Of a stretch of DNA of 33,813 bases, positions 10,101-16,410 are shown piece by piece. How positions within the stretch are numbered: the stretch's first letter is position 1; the number at the start of each line of letters is the position of its first letter. A program made the translations under genes and the position numbers. Location of the stretch: assembly GCA_030428695.1 (NCBI GenBank), contig JAUIEM010000048.1, positions 1 to 33,813 of the forward strand, read 5' to 3'. The notes beneath the pieces were generated by a model. The model was not told the origin of the DNA, ran no database searches, and saw only the letters and a list, made by a program, of their open reading frames with translations. This DNA is from a bacterium. Its GTDB lineage: Bacteria; Planctomycetota; J058; JAJDCP01.

Positions 10101-10682
10101 GGTGTGGTACAGGTAGCGGTACAGCTTGCGCTGGTTGAAGAAGCGGCGTTCGAGCTTGAAGCTGCGGCCCTGGACGATCATGTGCTGCAGCACCTGGCCC
10201 CAGACGGTCTTGAAGTCGCGCTCATCGATCGTGAAGTCGAGCTCGCCGTCGCGGACATCGAGGTTCTTCTCGTTGAGGTACTTCTTCAGCACGATCAGAT
10301 AACGGCGCATGATCTCGAGCTCGAGCAGCAGCTTCTCGGCCGAAGCCCGCGGCTTGAGCTTGAGCTTCGGGCGCAGCAGCTTGAGCTCGGTGGCGGCCTG
10401 TTCCTTCTTCTTGCGATGGGTCAGGCGGGCGTTCTTGACCGAGCCGGCCATGCCCTTGATCAGGTCCTGCAGCTTCGTGCTCTCGGTGACCCGGCCGAGG
10501 CTGTCGACGCCGAGCTCACGCGCGACGTCCGGGGGGATGGCGTCGCGCTTCAGGCGGGCGCCGAGGGCTTCGAGGTCCTCGACGATGTCGACGAGGGTCG
10601 CCCGCTCGAGCGAGCTGCGCTCCTCGCCGTCGACGAGGTCGTGGAGGCTGGCGATCGCGTCGTCGAGCTTCTTGAGATCCAT
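4191..10682 (-). CDS. Giant putative effector with USP-type deubiquitinase signature and MacroD-like macro domain
   Basis: 2163 residues from ATG 10682, with AGGAGGAAG just upstream. Residues 1-1540 are unfamiliar: a charged, helical N-terminus, then stretches of alternating hydrophobic/polar residues (KFEVGLSLGAS, LTLSASVTASMTH) that could be beta-barrel-like. A Pro-rich linker (about 1540-1592) leads to a peptidase C19/USP signature. The Cys box GIENIGNTCFINAALQ has nucleophile Cys1602. The His box is KGHYVSFIR with His1906, followed by WWRVSDS with Asp1923, 17 residues later as in USP enzymes. Residues 1947-1964 are almost all Lys/Arg/His. Residues from about 1980 form a macro domain: DAVVNAAK (Asn2002, Lys2005), GGGGVDGAIH (Asp2015), HAVGPRF, ISTGIFHYP. 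USPs cleave ubiquitin-like conjugates; MacroD proteins remove ADP-ribose. The neighbours, a LysM adaptor and a DUF4123 chaperone across the divergent junction, suggest secreted cargo. Activity and delivery are inferred. Confidence 0.85.
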   Translation of the reverse strand: MDLKKLDDAIASLHDLVDGEERSSLERATLVDIVEDLEALGARLKRDAIPPDVARELGVDSLGRVTESTKLQDLIKGMAGSVKNARLTHRKKKEQAATELKLLRPKLKLKPRASAEKLLLELEIMRRYLIVLKKYLNEKNLDVRDGELDFTIDERDFKTVWGQVLQHMIVQGRSFKLERRFFNQRKLYRYLYHTNPGLTAVMSPEDWDTLFGNHEAEDERDAPPLGWDDIAQHTMHEDTIDYIERGEDRFLLFYPGDEREPFALSGRRVAVEGTNGTGVEHGRATRLFQLEKHTKTKKKKNIHAGQLNREDHLGKIKKKGRHAGQILAELLKIATGVPEDEKAKTTRLRRTTLTALNRTMTAKIALFRILISELIETHIRRETQSRYVGKVRALGRPVEEVVTFGADIEERWQGVKELRDELEELWLGQDSADDYVERLVDLWRELMHQDVCRARWDDYLQVLALLCEGDEEAYAAGKQVLDGAHDGIARLFEEEDGSNPRLEQAEFRLTHFLALTLCGELGAEDGLALYELMCNEPPEPPDGEEEEAEREIQRLFGGVARDRWEEMHTTLLAVLELELQQLGEIKGYIADQEEYRTAGWVQHATEISRYIRKVNGVCAFVDSYLGCFTTMRRFIEWTLFGCHKPGEEWRAEALRVGDAAIKFEVGLSLGASFYSRIEAKVAVVFTVAGTIAHEDDRRVRHRGIYSVGLKLSAGAKLTLKDIVDTEIALDLINASLAADKELAKKVRVSVYESHIHMAAVWARKLARARTLLTKAYHTLKGGEGMQLFGGVPTDEDEKTILTKVIGDDPHKALALNLLQRKRLEARSGYFLTKKGESHDWNLAFDANVPLVKYHAERFAENRTYARFSSRTYDAAHAVKGKEVWAYRRDSLAAGADEVPDKAPVVTSSWSKSILSRSGLYIMPARTPDELLKHSIEVEGGDNPLDIAPIDNDPATKTLVEGFVQHEEDMFPLSFTCITNHPNPDNDGMYFNIKASRTWSAGVGGTPEAGDVSAAFSLSRTHSKHIDPWNLRWCFNMIVQWGLDWMKKVKEGGVRGCNKPVAAPDNNLPDIEPGDVDPASPNAIHPDKDTLYNYFLRDTRELITGGSQPSLLWSEQGGDILWMLRYLALFGGFDVNYVYSNETGYQVQYGRVWINTAAALSLGYPILPFLTLSASVTASMTHTTKELLGLHTLTYIQTVYNGVQKRYEGSKDWEAFVRLHRLELLALFNWLAVPDDGSAVEVGGDTDATLGDQLTSAESGEKGTVEGNLHAAAQALLASVQVEVAAHPKALRRPPAESRARQLSIWRNLKDSRRHSSANTIVAGKKVGVYGVTLWDAVGGRYSDDFCFRYRRGAYAVLSKDAKAPKDVPVFVVQPTCPYRIIVDLRGPKYLAQLKLELLDHTGNPLGSPLTIEHDKVPLLLDKEGKKSQQRKKVKKPRFIIEWYGNQDGSLALDQGGHLSKKKEKLRWGTLSQSYQLEGCRALAPSGANFYCLRVSVAEAVVRPTYPAAWLYFVVPDDPLAKLDTYLAAKRRFQVLSQASRWHPTTPPPPTPVDTPLEERIDAIPLDTGSPPPEPSDAEPKPVEEPAPQRAAVVGIENIGNTCFINAALQLIATQDLADKAFRGEDVRAAKGALPPLAQQVLDLVDAYHQRQESGRGRALAKRHVRGIRQILQERGLVRQAGEEGDSEEALFAMLEAFDQVSPELHRARTAEDPKSQSELVEEFFEGGRWEEFRESKLYMPVLVERSFALGEPAREATEQDYEDFSELEDDGKALRYYALNRIQIGLDDLDGEGPHSLADALAAWWDRKDLPADPQNAQKWIHQGQLYLGAQLTAERWRLLAHPEYLVIALNRLGYEEGNGAAVPRLNRTPVDAPWIFEHDGVTYHLKAFIEHIPSETNPDNWTKGHYVSFIRAGHKTWWRVSDSHASLRDSESRNAARQRAYVYLYKYHRRKRRRKHHRRRKHREPRDLLPSLASLQEKWGQRLVLSKTVDLTTVRADAVVNAAKRTLQGGGGVDGAIHAAAGGPLLTEINERDWGAKRPGHDDLIADGDAIITGAHRLGENGVKHIIHAVGPRFVDGTQGEPAALRNAYANSLAFVGSHGLTSIVFPPISTGIFHYPLKDATRIALEEVEKVLTAHQDLIVVLTFFKGAFPWKEEPLHDYGG

Positions 10683-10692
10683 GCCTTCCTCC

Positions 10693-11397
10693 TCACCCGA
10701 CCTGCGGCCGCTTGTCGCCCTCGTCCTCGTCGTCGACCGGCTCGGCGATCGCCTCGTCGAGCCGGCGCAGGGTCTCCGGATCGGCCGTGCCCGTCGGCTC
10801 GAGCCCGCAGCTCTCCTGGAAGGCCCGCAGCGCGAGCGCGGTCTTCGGCCCGTGGCTGCCGTCCTCGTCGCCGAGGTCGAAGCCGAGGTTGCGCAGCCGG
10901 TCCTGGACGCCGGTGTCCTCGGCGAGCGGATCGAGGTCGCCGATCTTCAGCTGCCAGACCAGCGGCTCCGCCCCCTCCGGCTTCAGGGTCAGCTCGGCCT
11001 CGGTCGCGTCGGCCGGGACGAGCTCGGCGAGCACGCCCTCGGCGTCGGTCTGGCCGCTGCGCTCGTCGGTGCTGCCGTCGGGCAGCTTGACGACGAGGCT
11101 GTAGGACACGCTCGCCATCGGCTCGCCCTCGGTGTGCTCGAGCACGAGGCGCACCTCGGTCTGCGGAGGCCGCTTGAGCTGGAAGACGTGCTCGCGCCCG
11201 GTCTCGCACAACACCTCGCGGCTGCCCGGCTCGGGGATGAACACCTTGTCCCCCGCGGCGAGCTGCTTCGGGTCGGGCCGGGTCTTGCGCAGGGCGGCGT
11301 TGCCCTCGTGGTAGTAGATCGTCTCCCAGCGCGTGAAGCCCTTGGCCTTGGCGATGCTGATCAGGCACTCGCCCTCGGCGGCGACGTGGTCGGCCAT
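10693..11397 (-). CDS. LysM / TTR-like / peptidoglycan-binding adaptor protein
   Basis: 234 residues from ATG 11397, with GGGAGGGA upstream. Residues 1-55 form a LysM-like module (ECLISIAKAKGF, then LAAGDKVFIPEP). Residues 65-150 are a small beta domain with a DGSTDERSGQTDAEGVL turn, similar to transthyretin/carboxypeptidase-regulatory folds. Residues 160-220 are a peptidoglycan-binding-1 repeat (VQDRLRNLGFDLG, GPKTALALRAFQ, LEPTGTADPETL). This three-part arrangement is, from memory, common beside VgrG/PAAR-linked effectors, where it is thought to act as a loading or docking part. There is no signal peptide, so the cell-wall-type modules probably act in the cytosol or as part of the particle. 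It ends ten bases before the giant gene and is almost certainly cotranscribed with it. Confidence 0.8.
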   Translation of the reverse strand: MADHVAAEGECLISIAKAKGFTRWETIYYHEGNAALRKTRPDPKQLAAGDKVFIPEPGSREVLCETGREHVFQLKRPPQTEVRLVLEHTEGEPMASVSYSLVVKLPDGSTDERSGQTDAEGVLAELVPADATEAELTLKPEGAEPLVWQLKIGDLDPLAEDTGVQDRLRNLGFDLGDEDGSHGPKTALALRAFQESCGLEPTGTADPETLRRLDEAIAEPVDDEDEGDKRPQVG

Positions 11398-11495
11398 CGG
11401 TCCCTCCCCGGCGTCGTGGTGCGCCGGCACGGTGCTCGCTACGGTTTGTCATCCCAGACTGACAGCCCGACGGCGAGGACACAAGGGGCGCGTGC

Positions 11496-11523
11496 TTGAT
11501 GCGGGCGGCAGGCCTGTCATCAT
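11496..11523 (+). promoter_or_regulatory. Possible sigma70-type promoter for the rightward small-gene operon
   Basis: TTGATG (11496-11501) and CATCAT (11518-11523) are 16 bases apart, each matching four of six consensus bases. They lie 30 bases before the GTG at 11553, in the only gap available for divergent transcription of the effector island. Confidence 0.3.
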
Positions 11524-11552
11524 GGAAGGACAACGCACGACAGGAGGTCGCC

Positions 11553-11822
11553 GTGGCATCCGGCAGCTCCCCGGCCGACCAACGGACCGGCGGCACCCAG
11601 CGCCTGCACTACGACAAGGCGAAGGAGAAGAAGTCCTCCGGCGCGGATCCCTTCGGCACCGGCAAGAAGTACCGGGTCGTCTTCAAGCGCAAGCCGGTCT
11701 TCATGCCCGAGCAGCAGGCCGAAGCCCTGCGCCGCGCGGCGATCTCCGGCACGCCGGTGTGTGAGCGCTGCGAGCAGATCAAGAAGGGGAAGAGGAAGCG
11801 CCGTGCTCAAGCTCCGCGCTGA
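11553..11822 (+). CDS. Small basic CxxC protein of the effector island
   Basis: 89 residues from GTG 11553, set by a perfect AGGAGG (11542-11547) five bases upstream. The N-terminus is polar and probably disordered. The middle (KKYRVVFKRKPVFMP) looks like short beta strands. The end carries one CERC pair and a basic tail, KKGKRKRR. It overlaps the next gene by 20 bases, so the four rightward genes appear translationally coupled. One CxxC pair could form half a zinc site, so dimerisation or binding to a partner is possible. I do not recognise the family. Position suggests a structural adaptor or an immunity-like partner for the giant protein, which is inference only. Confidence 0.65.
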   Translation: MASGSSPADQRTGGTQRLHYDKAKEKKSSGADPFGTGKKYRVVFKRKPVFMPEQQAEALRRAAISGTPVCERCEQIKKGKRKRRAQAPR

Positions 11823-12174
11823 ACAGCTCGAGGCGATGCGGCAGGCGGTGGTCCGGCGCTTCCACGCCCGCGTCGCCGACCACCTGCGCGCGCGCTTCCC
11901 AGCGCCCTGCGAGCGCCTCGGGGACGGGCTCGGGCGCGAGATCGAGGACGGCATCGAGCGCGCCCGCATGTACGGCTACGTCAGCGAGAAACAGGGCGTC
12001 CGCTTCCTCGAGCTGTGCTTCACCTACGGCCGCGACTTCGACACCCGGGTGCCGGCGGCCATCGACCTGATCCTCGAGATCGACACCCTGCGCGGCACCG
12101 GACCCGACCTCGGCGAGCTGGCCGGACGGCTCGCCGACGCCGAGGAGCGCGGCATCGACGGGCAGGGGGTCTGA
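11803..12174 (+). CDS. Small helical protein of the type found beside DUF4123/VgrG effector genes
   Basis: 123 residues from GTG 11803, with GAGGAA six bases upstream inside the preceding gene. The sequence is nearly all helical: LRAEQLEAMRQ, a fingerprint of ADHLRARFP, then IERARMYGYVSE, then RFLELCFTYGRDFD. This pattern (a helical N-terminus, RARxYGxxSE, then LxxxxGxDFD) is what I recall from short hypothetical proteins encoded next to type VI secretion effectors and DUF4123 chaperones. A role in effector handling is plausible but not established. It ends one base before the next start. Confidence 0.75.
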   Translation: MLKLRAEQLEAMRQAVVRRFHARVADHLRARFPAPCERLGDGLGREIEDGIERARMYGYVSEKQGVRFLELCFTYGRDFDTRVPAAIDLILEIDTLRGTGPDLGELAGRLADAEERGIDGQGV

Positions 12175-12175
12175 G

Positions 12176-12652
12176 ATGGCGGACAGCTTCAGCGACGGCG
12201 ACCCGAGCTCCGGCGAGGAGACCTGCCCCTACACGAAGAGCTGGGTCGGGGTGCGCTTCTACGACGAGGCCGGCGATCCGCTGGCCGGCGAGCCCTACGA
12301 GCTGCACAAGGACGGCCAGGTCAAGAGCGGCAGCCTCGACGACAAGGGCTTCGCGCGGGTCGAGGAGCTCGACAAGGGCGCGTGGCGGCTGGTCTTCCCA
12401 CGCCGCCGCTCCGAGAACTGGGGGCGGGTGCAGCGGCCGCCGGAGAAGTGGCTCGCGCTCGCCCTGCTCGATGCCGACGGCCAGCCGCTGGCGGACGAGC
12501 CCTACAAAGTCGTATTCCCCGACGGCAGCAGCACCGAGGGCACGCTCGGCCCGGACGGCCGCGCGCGGGTCGAGGCCCCCGAGGCCGGGCCCTGCCGGGT
12601 CAGCTTCCCGCAGCGGCCCGACGACGCCTGGCGCCGCAAGCCCTCCTCGTGA
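12176..12652 (+). CDS. Two-repeat TTR/carboxypeptidase-regulatory-like protein
   Basis: 158 residues; the ATG at 12176 lies one base after the upstream stop. It consists of two copies of a beta-sandwich-like module. Residues about 22-83 run from WVGVRFYDEAGDPLAGEPYE to GSLDDKGFARVE and LVFP. Residues about 87-155 run from LALALLDADGQPLADEPYK to GTLGPDGRARVE and VSFP. The LxDxxGxPLxxExY start and GxLxxDGxARV turn define the repeat. Related domains are appended to or encoded beside VgrG spikes and act as adaptors that hold effectors. The adaptor protein encoded divergently contains one similar module, so both arms of the island carry this fold. There is no signal peptide, which suits a cytosolic loading factor. 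Confidence 0.75.
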   Translation: MADSFSDGDPSSGEETCPYTKSWVGVRFYDEAGDPLAGEPYELHKDGQVKSGSLDDKGFARVEELDKGAWRLVFPRRRSENWGRVQRPPEKWLALALLDADGQPLADEPYKVVFPDGSSTEGTLGPDGRARVEAPEAGPCRVSFPQRPDDAWRRKPSS

Positions 12653-12687
12653 CCACCGGGCGACGACGCCCCTTCCCGGAGCCCGCG

Positions 12688-13218
12688 ATGCCCCGCCCCG
12701 ACCCCGCCCCGCTCGCCGCGGCCCTGCTCGAACGCGCGCCGGACGGGCTGTACGCGATCGTCGACACCGCCCGCCGCGACGCGATCCACCCCGGCCTCGA
12801 GCGCGCCGCGGAGAAGGCCTGTCTGTACGCGGGGGAGCTGCCGGGTGTGCTCGCCCGCGCGGCCCCCTGGCTGGTGCGCTGCCTCCCCGGCGAGGACTTC
12901 CTGCCCTGGATGCTGCGCGCCGGCTGGGGGGACAGCTGGGGCATCTTCGTCGCCGCGGAGGCGGGGCTCGAGGAGCTGCGCAAGCACTTCCGGCGCTTCC
13001 TCGAGGTCGAGTCGGACCGCGGCAAGAAGCTCTACTTCCGCTACTACGACCCGCGGGTGCTGCGCAGCTACCTGCCGACCTGCACCGCCGACGAGCTCGC
13101 CTTCGTGTTCGGGCCCGTCGCGGCCTACCTGCTCGAGAGCGAGGACGGCTCCGCGCTGCTCGACTGGCGGCGGGGGGAGGAAGGGCTCGCCGGGGAGGAG
13201 CTCGGGTTCGCCGTGTAG
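12688..13218 (+). CDS. DUF4123-domain effector chaperone
   Basis: 176 residues from ATG 12688, with GGAG six bases upstream. The order of blocks is characteristic of DUF4123: GLYAIVDTARRD, then CLYAGELP, APWLVRCLP, GWGDSWGIF, LRKHFRRFLEV, GKKLYFRYYDPRVLRSYLPT, and an ending around FVFGPVAAYLLES. DUF4123 proteins are type VI effector chaperones that bind a cognate effector and hand it to the spike. The protein is short, holding essentially only the core domain. It is the last of four packed genes transcribed away from the giant USP/macro gene, its obvious candidate client. It converges with the UnbV lipoprotein gene across 19 bases with no visible terminator. Confidence 0.9.
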   Translation: MPRPDPAPLAAALLERAPDGLYAIVDTARRDAIHPGLERAAEKACLYAGELPGVLARAAPWLVRCLPGEDFLPWMLRAGWGDSWGIFVAAEAGLEELRKHFRRFLEVESDRGKKLYFRYYDPRVLRSYLPTCTADELAFVFGPVAAYLLESEDGSALLDWRRGEEGLAGEELGFAV

Positions 13219-13237
13219 AGCGGCCCCGTCCGCGGGA

Positions 13238-15460
13238 TCAATGATGGGCGTGGCCGCCGCCCTGCAGGGGGGTCGGCACCAGCGCGACCCGCTCGGGCTC
13301 CGCCCCCTGGCGGACGAGCCACAGGGCTCCGGCCTCGATGCCCTCCAGACGCTGGGGAGCGCTCTCCCCGGGCCACAGGATCTCGACCCGCTCGATGGTC
13401 GCGTAGTCGCCGAGCCCCTGCTCGACCCGCAGCGGGTTGGCTCCGAAGCTCGCTCCGGAGCTCACCCGGCTGTGGAAGGTCCGGGAGCGGCCGTCCGCGG
13501 CGCTGGCGAAGACGGCGACACGGGCTCCGATCGCGGCGCGGTTGGCGGTCTCCCCGACCAGCTTCAGCTTGACCCATGCGCCGCCGGCGCCCGGATTCTC
13601 GAACAGCGCGTTCATGAAGTTGTCGCCGTCGTAGGACCCGCCGAGCACGTGGTAGATGTCCTGGTCGCCATCGTGGTCGACGTCCCCGAACGCGACCCCG
13701 TGCCCCTTCTGCAGATGGCCGAAACCTCCCGCGCTCGTCACGTCGAGGAACCCGGCCCCGCCGCCGTTGAGGAACATCCGGTTCGGAATCAGGGCGCGGA
13801 AGTCCGGCGTTCCCGTGCCCGCGTAGAAGTCCGGGAAGCCGTCGTTGTCGAGGTCGCCGTAGTTGCACCCCATCGTGAACAGCACGGTGTCGAGCCTGGC
13901 GCCGCGCGTGACGTCGCGGAAGGTCCCATCGCCCTGGTTGCGGAACAGGCGCGGCTTCTCGGCCTCGGTCGGGAGCCCGAGGTAGTCACGGGCCACCTCG
14001 CCGGCCGCGGTCTCGAAGAAGCCGAAGTCGAAGCCGCTGACGAACAGGTCTTCCCAGCCGTCCTGGTCGAAGTCGAAGAACCAGCACGGGAAGGCGTGGC
14101 GGGGATCGGTGACGCCCGCCGTCGCGGCGACGTCGGTGAAGCGCACGCCGTCCTCGGTGCCGTCGTTGCGGAAGAGATGGTTCGCCCCGGTGACGGTGGT
14201 CACGTACAGGTCCGGATCGCCGTCGTTGTCGTAGTCCCCCCACACGCAGCCCTTGACGAAGGCCTCGAGGGCGAGCCCGTGCTCCTGGGCGACCTCGCGG
14301 AAGGTCCCGTCCCCCCGGTTGTGGTAGAGCTGACAGGGGGCGTCGATCCCGCTCGAGTGCTCGTTGCCGATGAACAGGTCGAGCCAGCCGTCATTGTCGA
14401 AGTCCGCCCAGCTCGCGGTCTGCGTCGGGAGGCGGCTGTACAGGCCGGCGGCGCGCGTCACGTCGGAGAAGGTGCCGTCCCCGTTGTTGCGCAGCAGCGA
14501 GTTCGGGTGCTGGCCATGCCTGGAGAGCCACGCCCCCCGGAGCACGAGCACGTCGAGCCAGCCGTCGTTGTCGTAGTCGGCCTGGACCATGTTCAGGCCG
14601 CTCCAGAGGCCGCGCAGGCCCGCCTGCTCGGTGCGGTCTTCGAAGCCGCCGCGCCCGTCGTTGCGGAAGAAGCGGAGCTGATCGTCGAGCCCGTAGGAGC
14701 TGACCAGGAGGTCGAGGCGGTCGTCGTTGTCGAAGTCGTCGAGCACGACACTCCCGGCGATGTCGGCGACGGCGACGCCGAGCTCCATCGCCCGATCGGT
14801 GAAGCGCGGGAGCGCGCGGTCGGAGGCGAAGACCTCGGGCGGGATGCGGCGCTCCGCGGGGATCCCGTCCGGCCACTCGCCGAGGGCCATGCCCGCGATG
14901 TTGTAGAGCCAGCGCGCCTGCACGTCCTGGCCGTCCGCTTCCAGCAGCTCGCCGAGCAGCCGGCGGGCGGTCGTCGCCCCCCCGCGCTCGACGTGTTGGC
15001 CCGGCTCGGCGATCGGCAGGATGCAGGAGTACGCGTTGTGGTGACGCAGGCAGTTCTCGATCTCCGCCTTGCGCAACCACGCGACCGCGCGCATCTCCTC
15101 GATCGCTCGCATCGGACCCTCGGGGACGTCGAGCTTCGCCGCGGTGACGAAGCGGAAGATCTCGTCGTAACGCTCGATCGCGAGCGTGTAGTCGCCCGCG
15201 TTGAGCCACTGCGTGCCAGCCTCGAACAAGAGGCTGATCCGCTCGCCCGGATCACGGACGGTCGGGAGACGCCGGTCGATCGCGCTCGCCCGCGCGGCGT
15301 TGAGGTGCCAGACCTCGCCCTCGGGTCGCGCCTCGGCGATCGCCCGCAGCTCGGCGACCATCGCGGCCGTCGGGGTCGGAGGTGGCGGCGCGGGCGCCTC
15401 CGCATCGCCACAGGCGACGAGCAGGAGGGGCAGGAGCGAGAGGAGGAGAAGGCGGTGCAT
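13238..15460 (-). CDS. FG-GAP/VCBS repeat lipoprotein with C-terminal ASPIC/UnbV domain
   Basis: 740 residues from ATG 15460. A signal peptide with lipobox LLVAC predicts lipidation at about Cys17. Residues about 30-215 are helical, TPR-like (FEAGTQWLNAGDYTLAIERY). From about 230 to 620 there are seven or more FG-GAP/VCBS repeats with calcium-loop motifs such as DFDNDDRLDL, DYDNDGWLDV, DFDQDGWEDL and DLDNDGFPDF, the framework of a beta-propeller. The last 110 residues form an ASPIC/UnbV module (IGARVAVFA, VSSGASFGANPLR, LWPGE). Such proteins are very common in Planctomycetota and Acidobacteriota and are thought to act in surface binding or adhesion. The exact ligand is unknown. It appears to have its own promoter. 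Confidence 0.9.
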   Translation of the reverse strand: MHRLLLLSLLPLLLVACGDAEAPAPPPPTPTAAMVAELRAIAEARPEGEVWHLNAARASAIDRRLPTVRDPGERISLLFEAGTQWLNAGDYTLAIERYDEIFRFVTAAKLDVPEGPMRAIEEMRAVAWLRKAEIENCLRHHNAYSCILPIAEPGQHVERGGATTARRLLGELLEADGQDVQARWLYNIAGMALGEWPDGIPAERRIPPEVFASDRALPRFTDRAMELGVAVADIAGSVVLDDFDNDDRLDLLVSSYGLDDQLRFFRNDGRGGFEDRTEQAGLRGLWSGLNMVQADYDNDGWLDVLVLRGAWLSRHGQHPNSLLRNNGDGTFSDVTRAAGLYSRLPTQTASWADFDNDGWLDLFIGNEHSSGIDAPCQLYHNRGDGTFREVAQEHGLALEAFVKGCVWGDYDNDGDPDLYVTTVTGANHLFRNDGTEDGVRFTDVAATAGVTDPRHAFPCWFFDFDQDGWEDLFVSGFDFGFFETAAGEVARDYLGLPTEAEKPRLFRNQGDGTFRDVTRGARLDTVLFTMGCNYGDLDNDGFPDFYAGTGTPDFRALIPNRMFLNGGGAGFLDVTSAGGFGHLQKGHGVAFGDVDHDGDQDIYHVLGGSYDGDNFMNALFENPGAGGAWVKLKLVGETANRAAIGARVAVFASAADGRSRTFHSRVSSGASFGANPLRVEQGLGDYATIERVEILWPGESAPQRLEGIEAGALWLVRQGAEPERVALVPTPLQGGGHAHH

Positions 15461-15500
15461 CGGATCTGCGCTCAGCCCAGTGATCCTGGGCGGACGCCCG

Positions 15501-15530
15501 AGTGTACGGGCTGCCCGTCGCCCGAAGCAA
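15501..15530 (-). promoter_or_regulatory. Candidate sigma70-type promoter for the FG-GAP lipoprotein gene
   Basis: On the minus strand TTGCTT (15530-15525) and TACACT (15506-15501) are separated by 18 bases, about 40 bases upstream of the ATG at 15460. A short hairpin (GCCCAG, loop TGATC, CTGGGC; 15475-15491) follows in the presumed leader. Confidence 0.45.
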
Positions 15531-15563
15531 ACGCTCGTGCGCGCCGGTCTGCTGCGCGCGCCC

Positions 15564-15962
15564 CTACTCCCCGAAGATCTCGACGAGGGCCGCCGCGACC
15601 GCGCCCTCGGCGGGCTCCTGGCGGACGATGATCACCAGCGGATCGTGGGCGTGCAGGCTCGGGTTGCCGGGCAGCTCACGGCCGACCTCGGTCTCCGCCA
15701 GGCGCAGCAGGGCTCCCGCCGCCACCGCCACCTCGTAGACCCGGTCGTCCTCGATGCGCACGATCTCGACCCACAGCTCGTCGGACACCAGCGCGATCAG
15801 CTCGTCGAACTTCAGGCGCCCGCCCGGCTTCGGCAGCTCGCGCAGCTCGTCGTAGGTGATGCCTTCGTCCTTCAGCCGCTCAGCGAGCGCGGTCGCGGTC
15901 TTCGGGGCGGAGGCGCCGCAGCCGACGAGCAGGGCGGCGAGCAGGATGATGGGCAGACGCAT
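15564..15962 (-). CDS. Small lipoprotein, unknown function
   Basis: 132 residues from ATG 15962, with GAGGAG at good spacing. A signal peptide ends in lipobox LLVGC, so lipidation at about Cys15 is expected. The mature part mixes helix and strand (LRELPKPGGRLKFDELIALV, then ELWVEIVRIEDDRVYEVAVA) and resembles no family I can name. It lies 19 bases after the 142-residue gene and probably belongs to the same transcript as the STN-repeat protein upstream. Confidence 0.75.
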   Translation of the reverse strand: MRLPIILLAALLVGCGASAPKTATALAERLKDEGITYDELRELPKPGGRLKFDELIALVSDELWVEIVRIEDDRVYEVAVAAGALLRLAETEVGRELPGNPSLHAHDPLVIIVRQEPAEGAVAAALVEIFGE

Positions 15963-15981
15963 GCGGGCTCCTCTGCAGGTC

Positions 15982-16410
15982 TCAGAATCCCCGCCGCCGG
16001 GTCATCGACGGCGGCTTCGGCTTGCCGACACGGTACAGGACGAAGCAGCGCATCTCCCGCATCCCGGACACGGTGCTCAGCGACACGGGCGTGCGGTCGG
16101 GATGCTCGGCCAGCCAGGCGTTGACGGCCTCGGGCAGGCCGCCCTCGGGGGCGCGGATCTCGGCGAGCTGCATCGGCGGCGGAGGATGCTCCTCGCGGGC
16201 GCGGGCCGCGGTGTCGAGGTGGCGCGCGACCTGGCTGACCTGTTCGAGGCGGCCGGCGAAGCCGGCGAGCACCTCCTCGGCGGCGCTGAAGCTGACCTGG
16301 CCGAAGTCCCGCTCGCGGCGCAGGACCTCCTCGCCGACCTCGGCGACCAGCTTCTCGTAGTAGCGCTCGACGACCCGGTGGGCCTTGCGGTACCTGTTCT
16401 CGTCCGTCAT
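15982..16410 (-). CDS. Small hypothetical protein coupled to the STN-repeat gene
   Basis: 142 residues from ATG 16410. The start overlaps the stop of the 765-residue gene as ATGA, a classic translational-coupling arrangement. The sequence is mostly helical (KAHRVVERYYEKLVAEVGEE, SFSAAEEVLAGFAGRLEQ), then a Pro-rich stretch, a strand containing RTPVSLSTVSG, and CFVLYRVGKPKPP. No signal peptide or membrane segment is visible. Function is not recognised. Coupling suggests a partner or regulator of the secreted upstream protein. Confidence 0.7.
   Translation of the reverse strand: MTDENRYRKAHRVVERYYEKLVAEVGEEVLRRERDFGQVSFSAAEEVLAGFAGRLEQVSQVARHLDTAARAREEHPPPPMQLAEIRAPEGGLPEAVNAWLAEHPDRTPVSLSTVSGMREMRCFVLYRVGKPKPPSMTRRRGF

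Noticed and set aside
4626..11090. A very long open frame (about 2150 codons) on the plus strand opposite the giant gene
   Set aside because: It is an antisense artefact of very high GC. It is dominated by Leu, Val, Glu, Gly and Arg with no recognisable domain, while the minus strand shows USP and macro motifs and a good ribosome site.
12653..13238. A dedicated immunity protein after the DUF4123 gene
   Set aside because: The DUF4123 gene is followed within 19 bases by a convergent lipoprotein gene. No extra small frame with a ribosome site was found.
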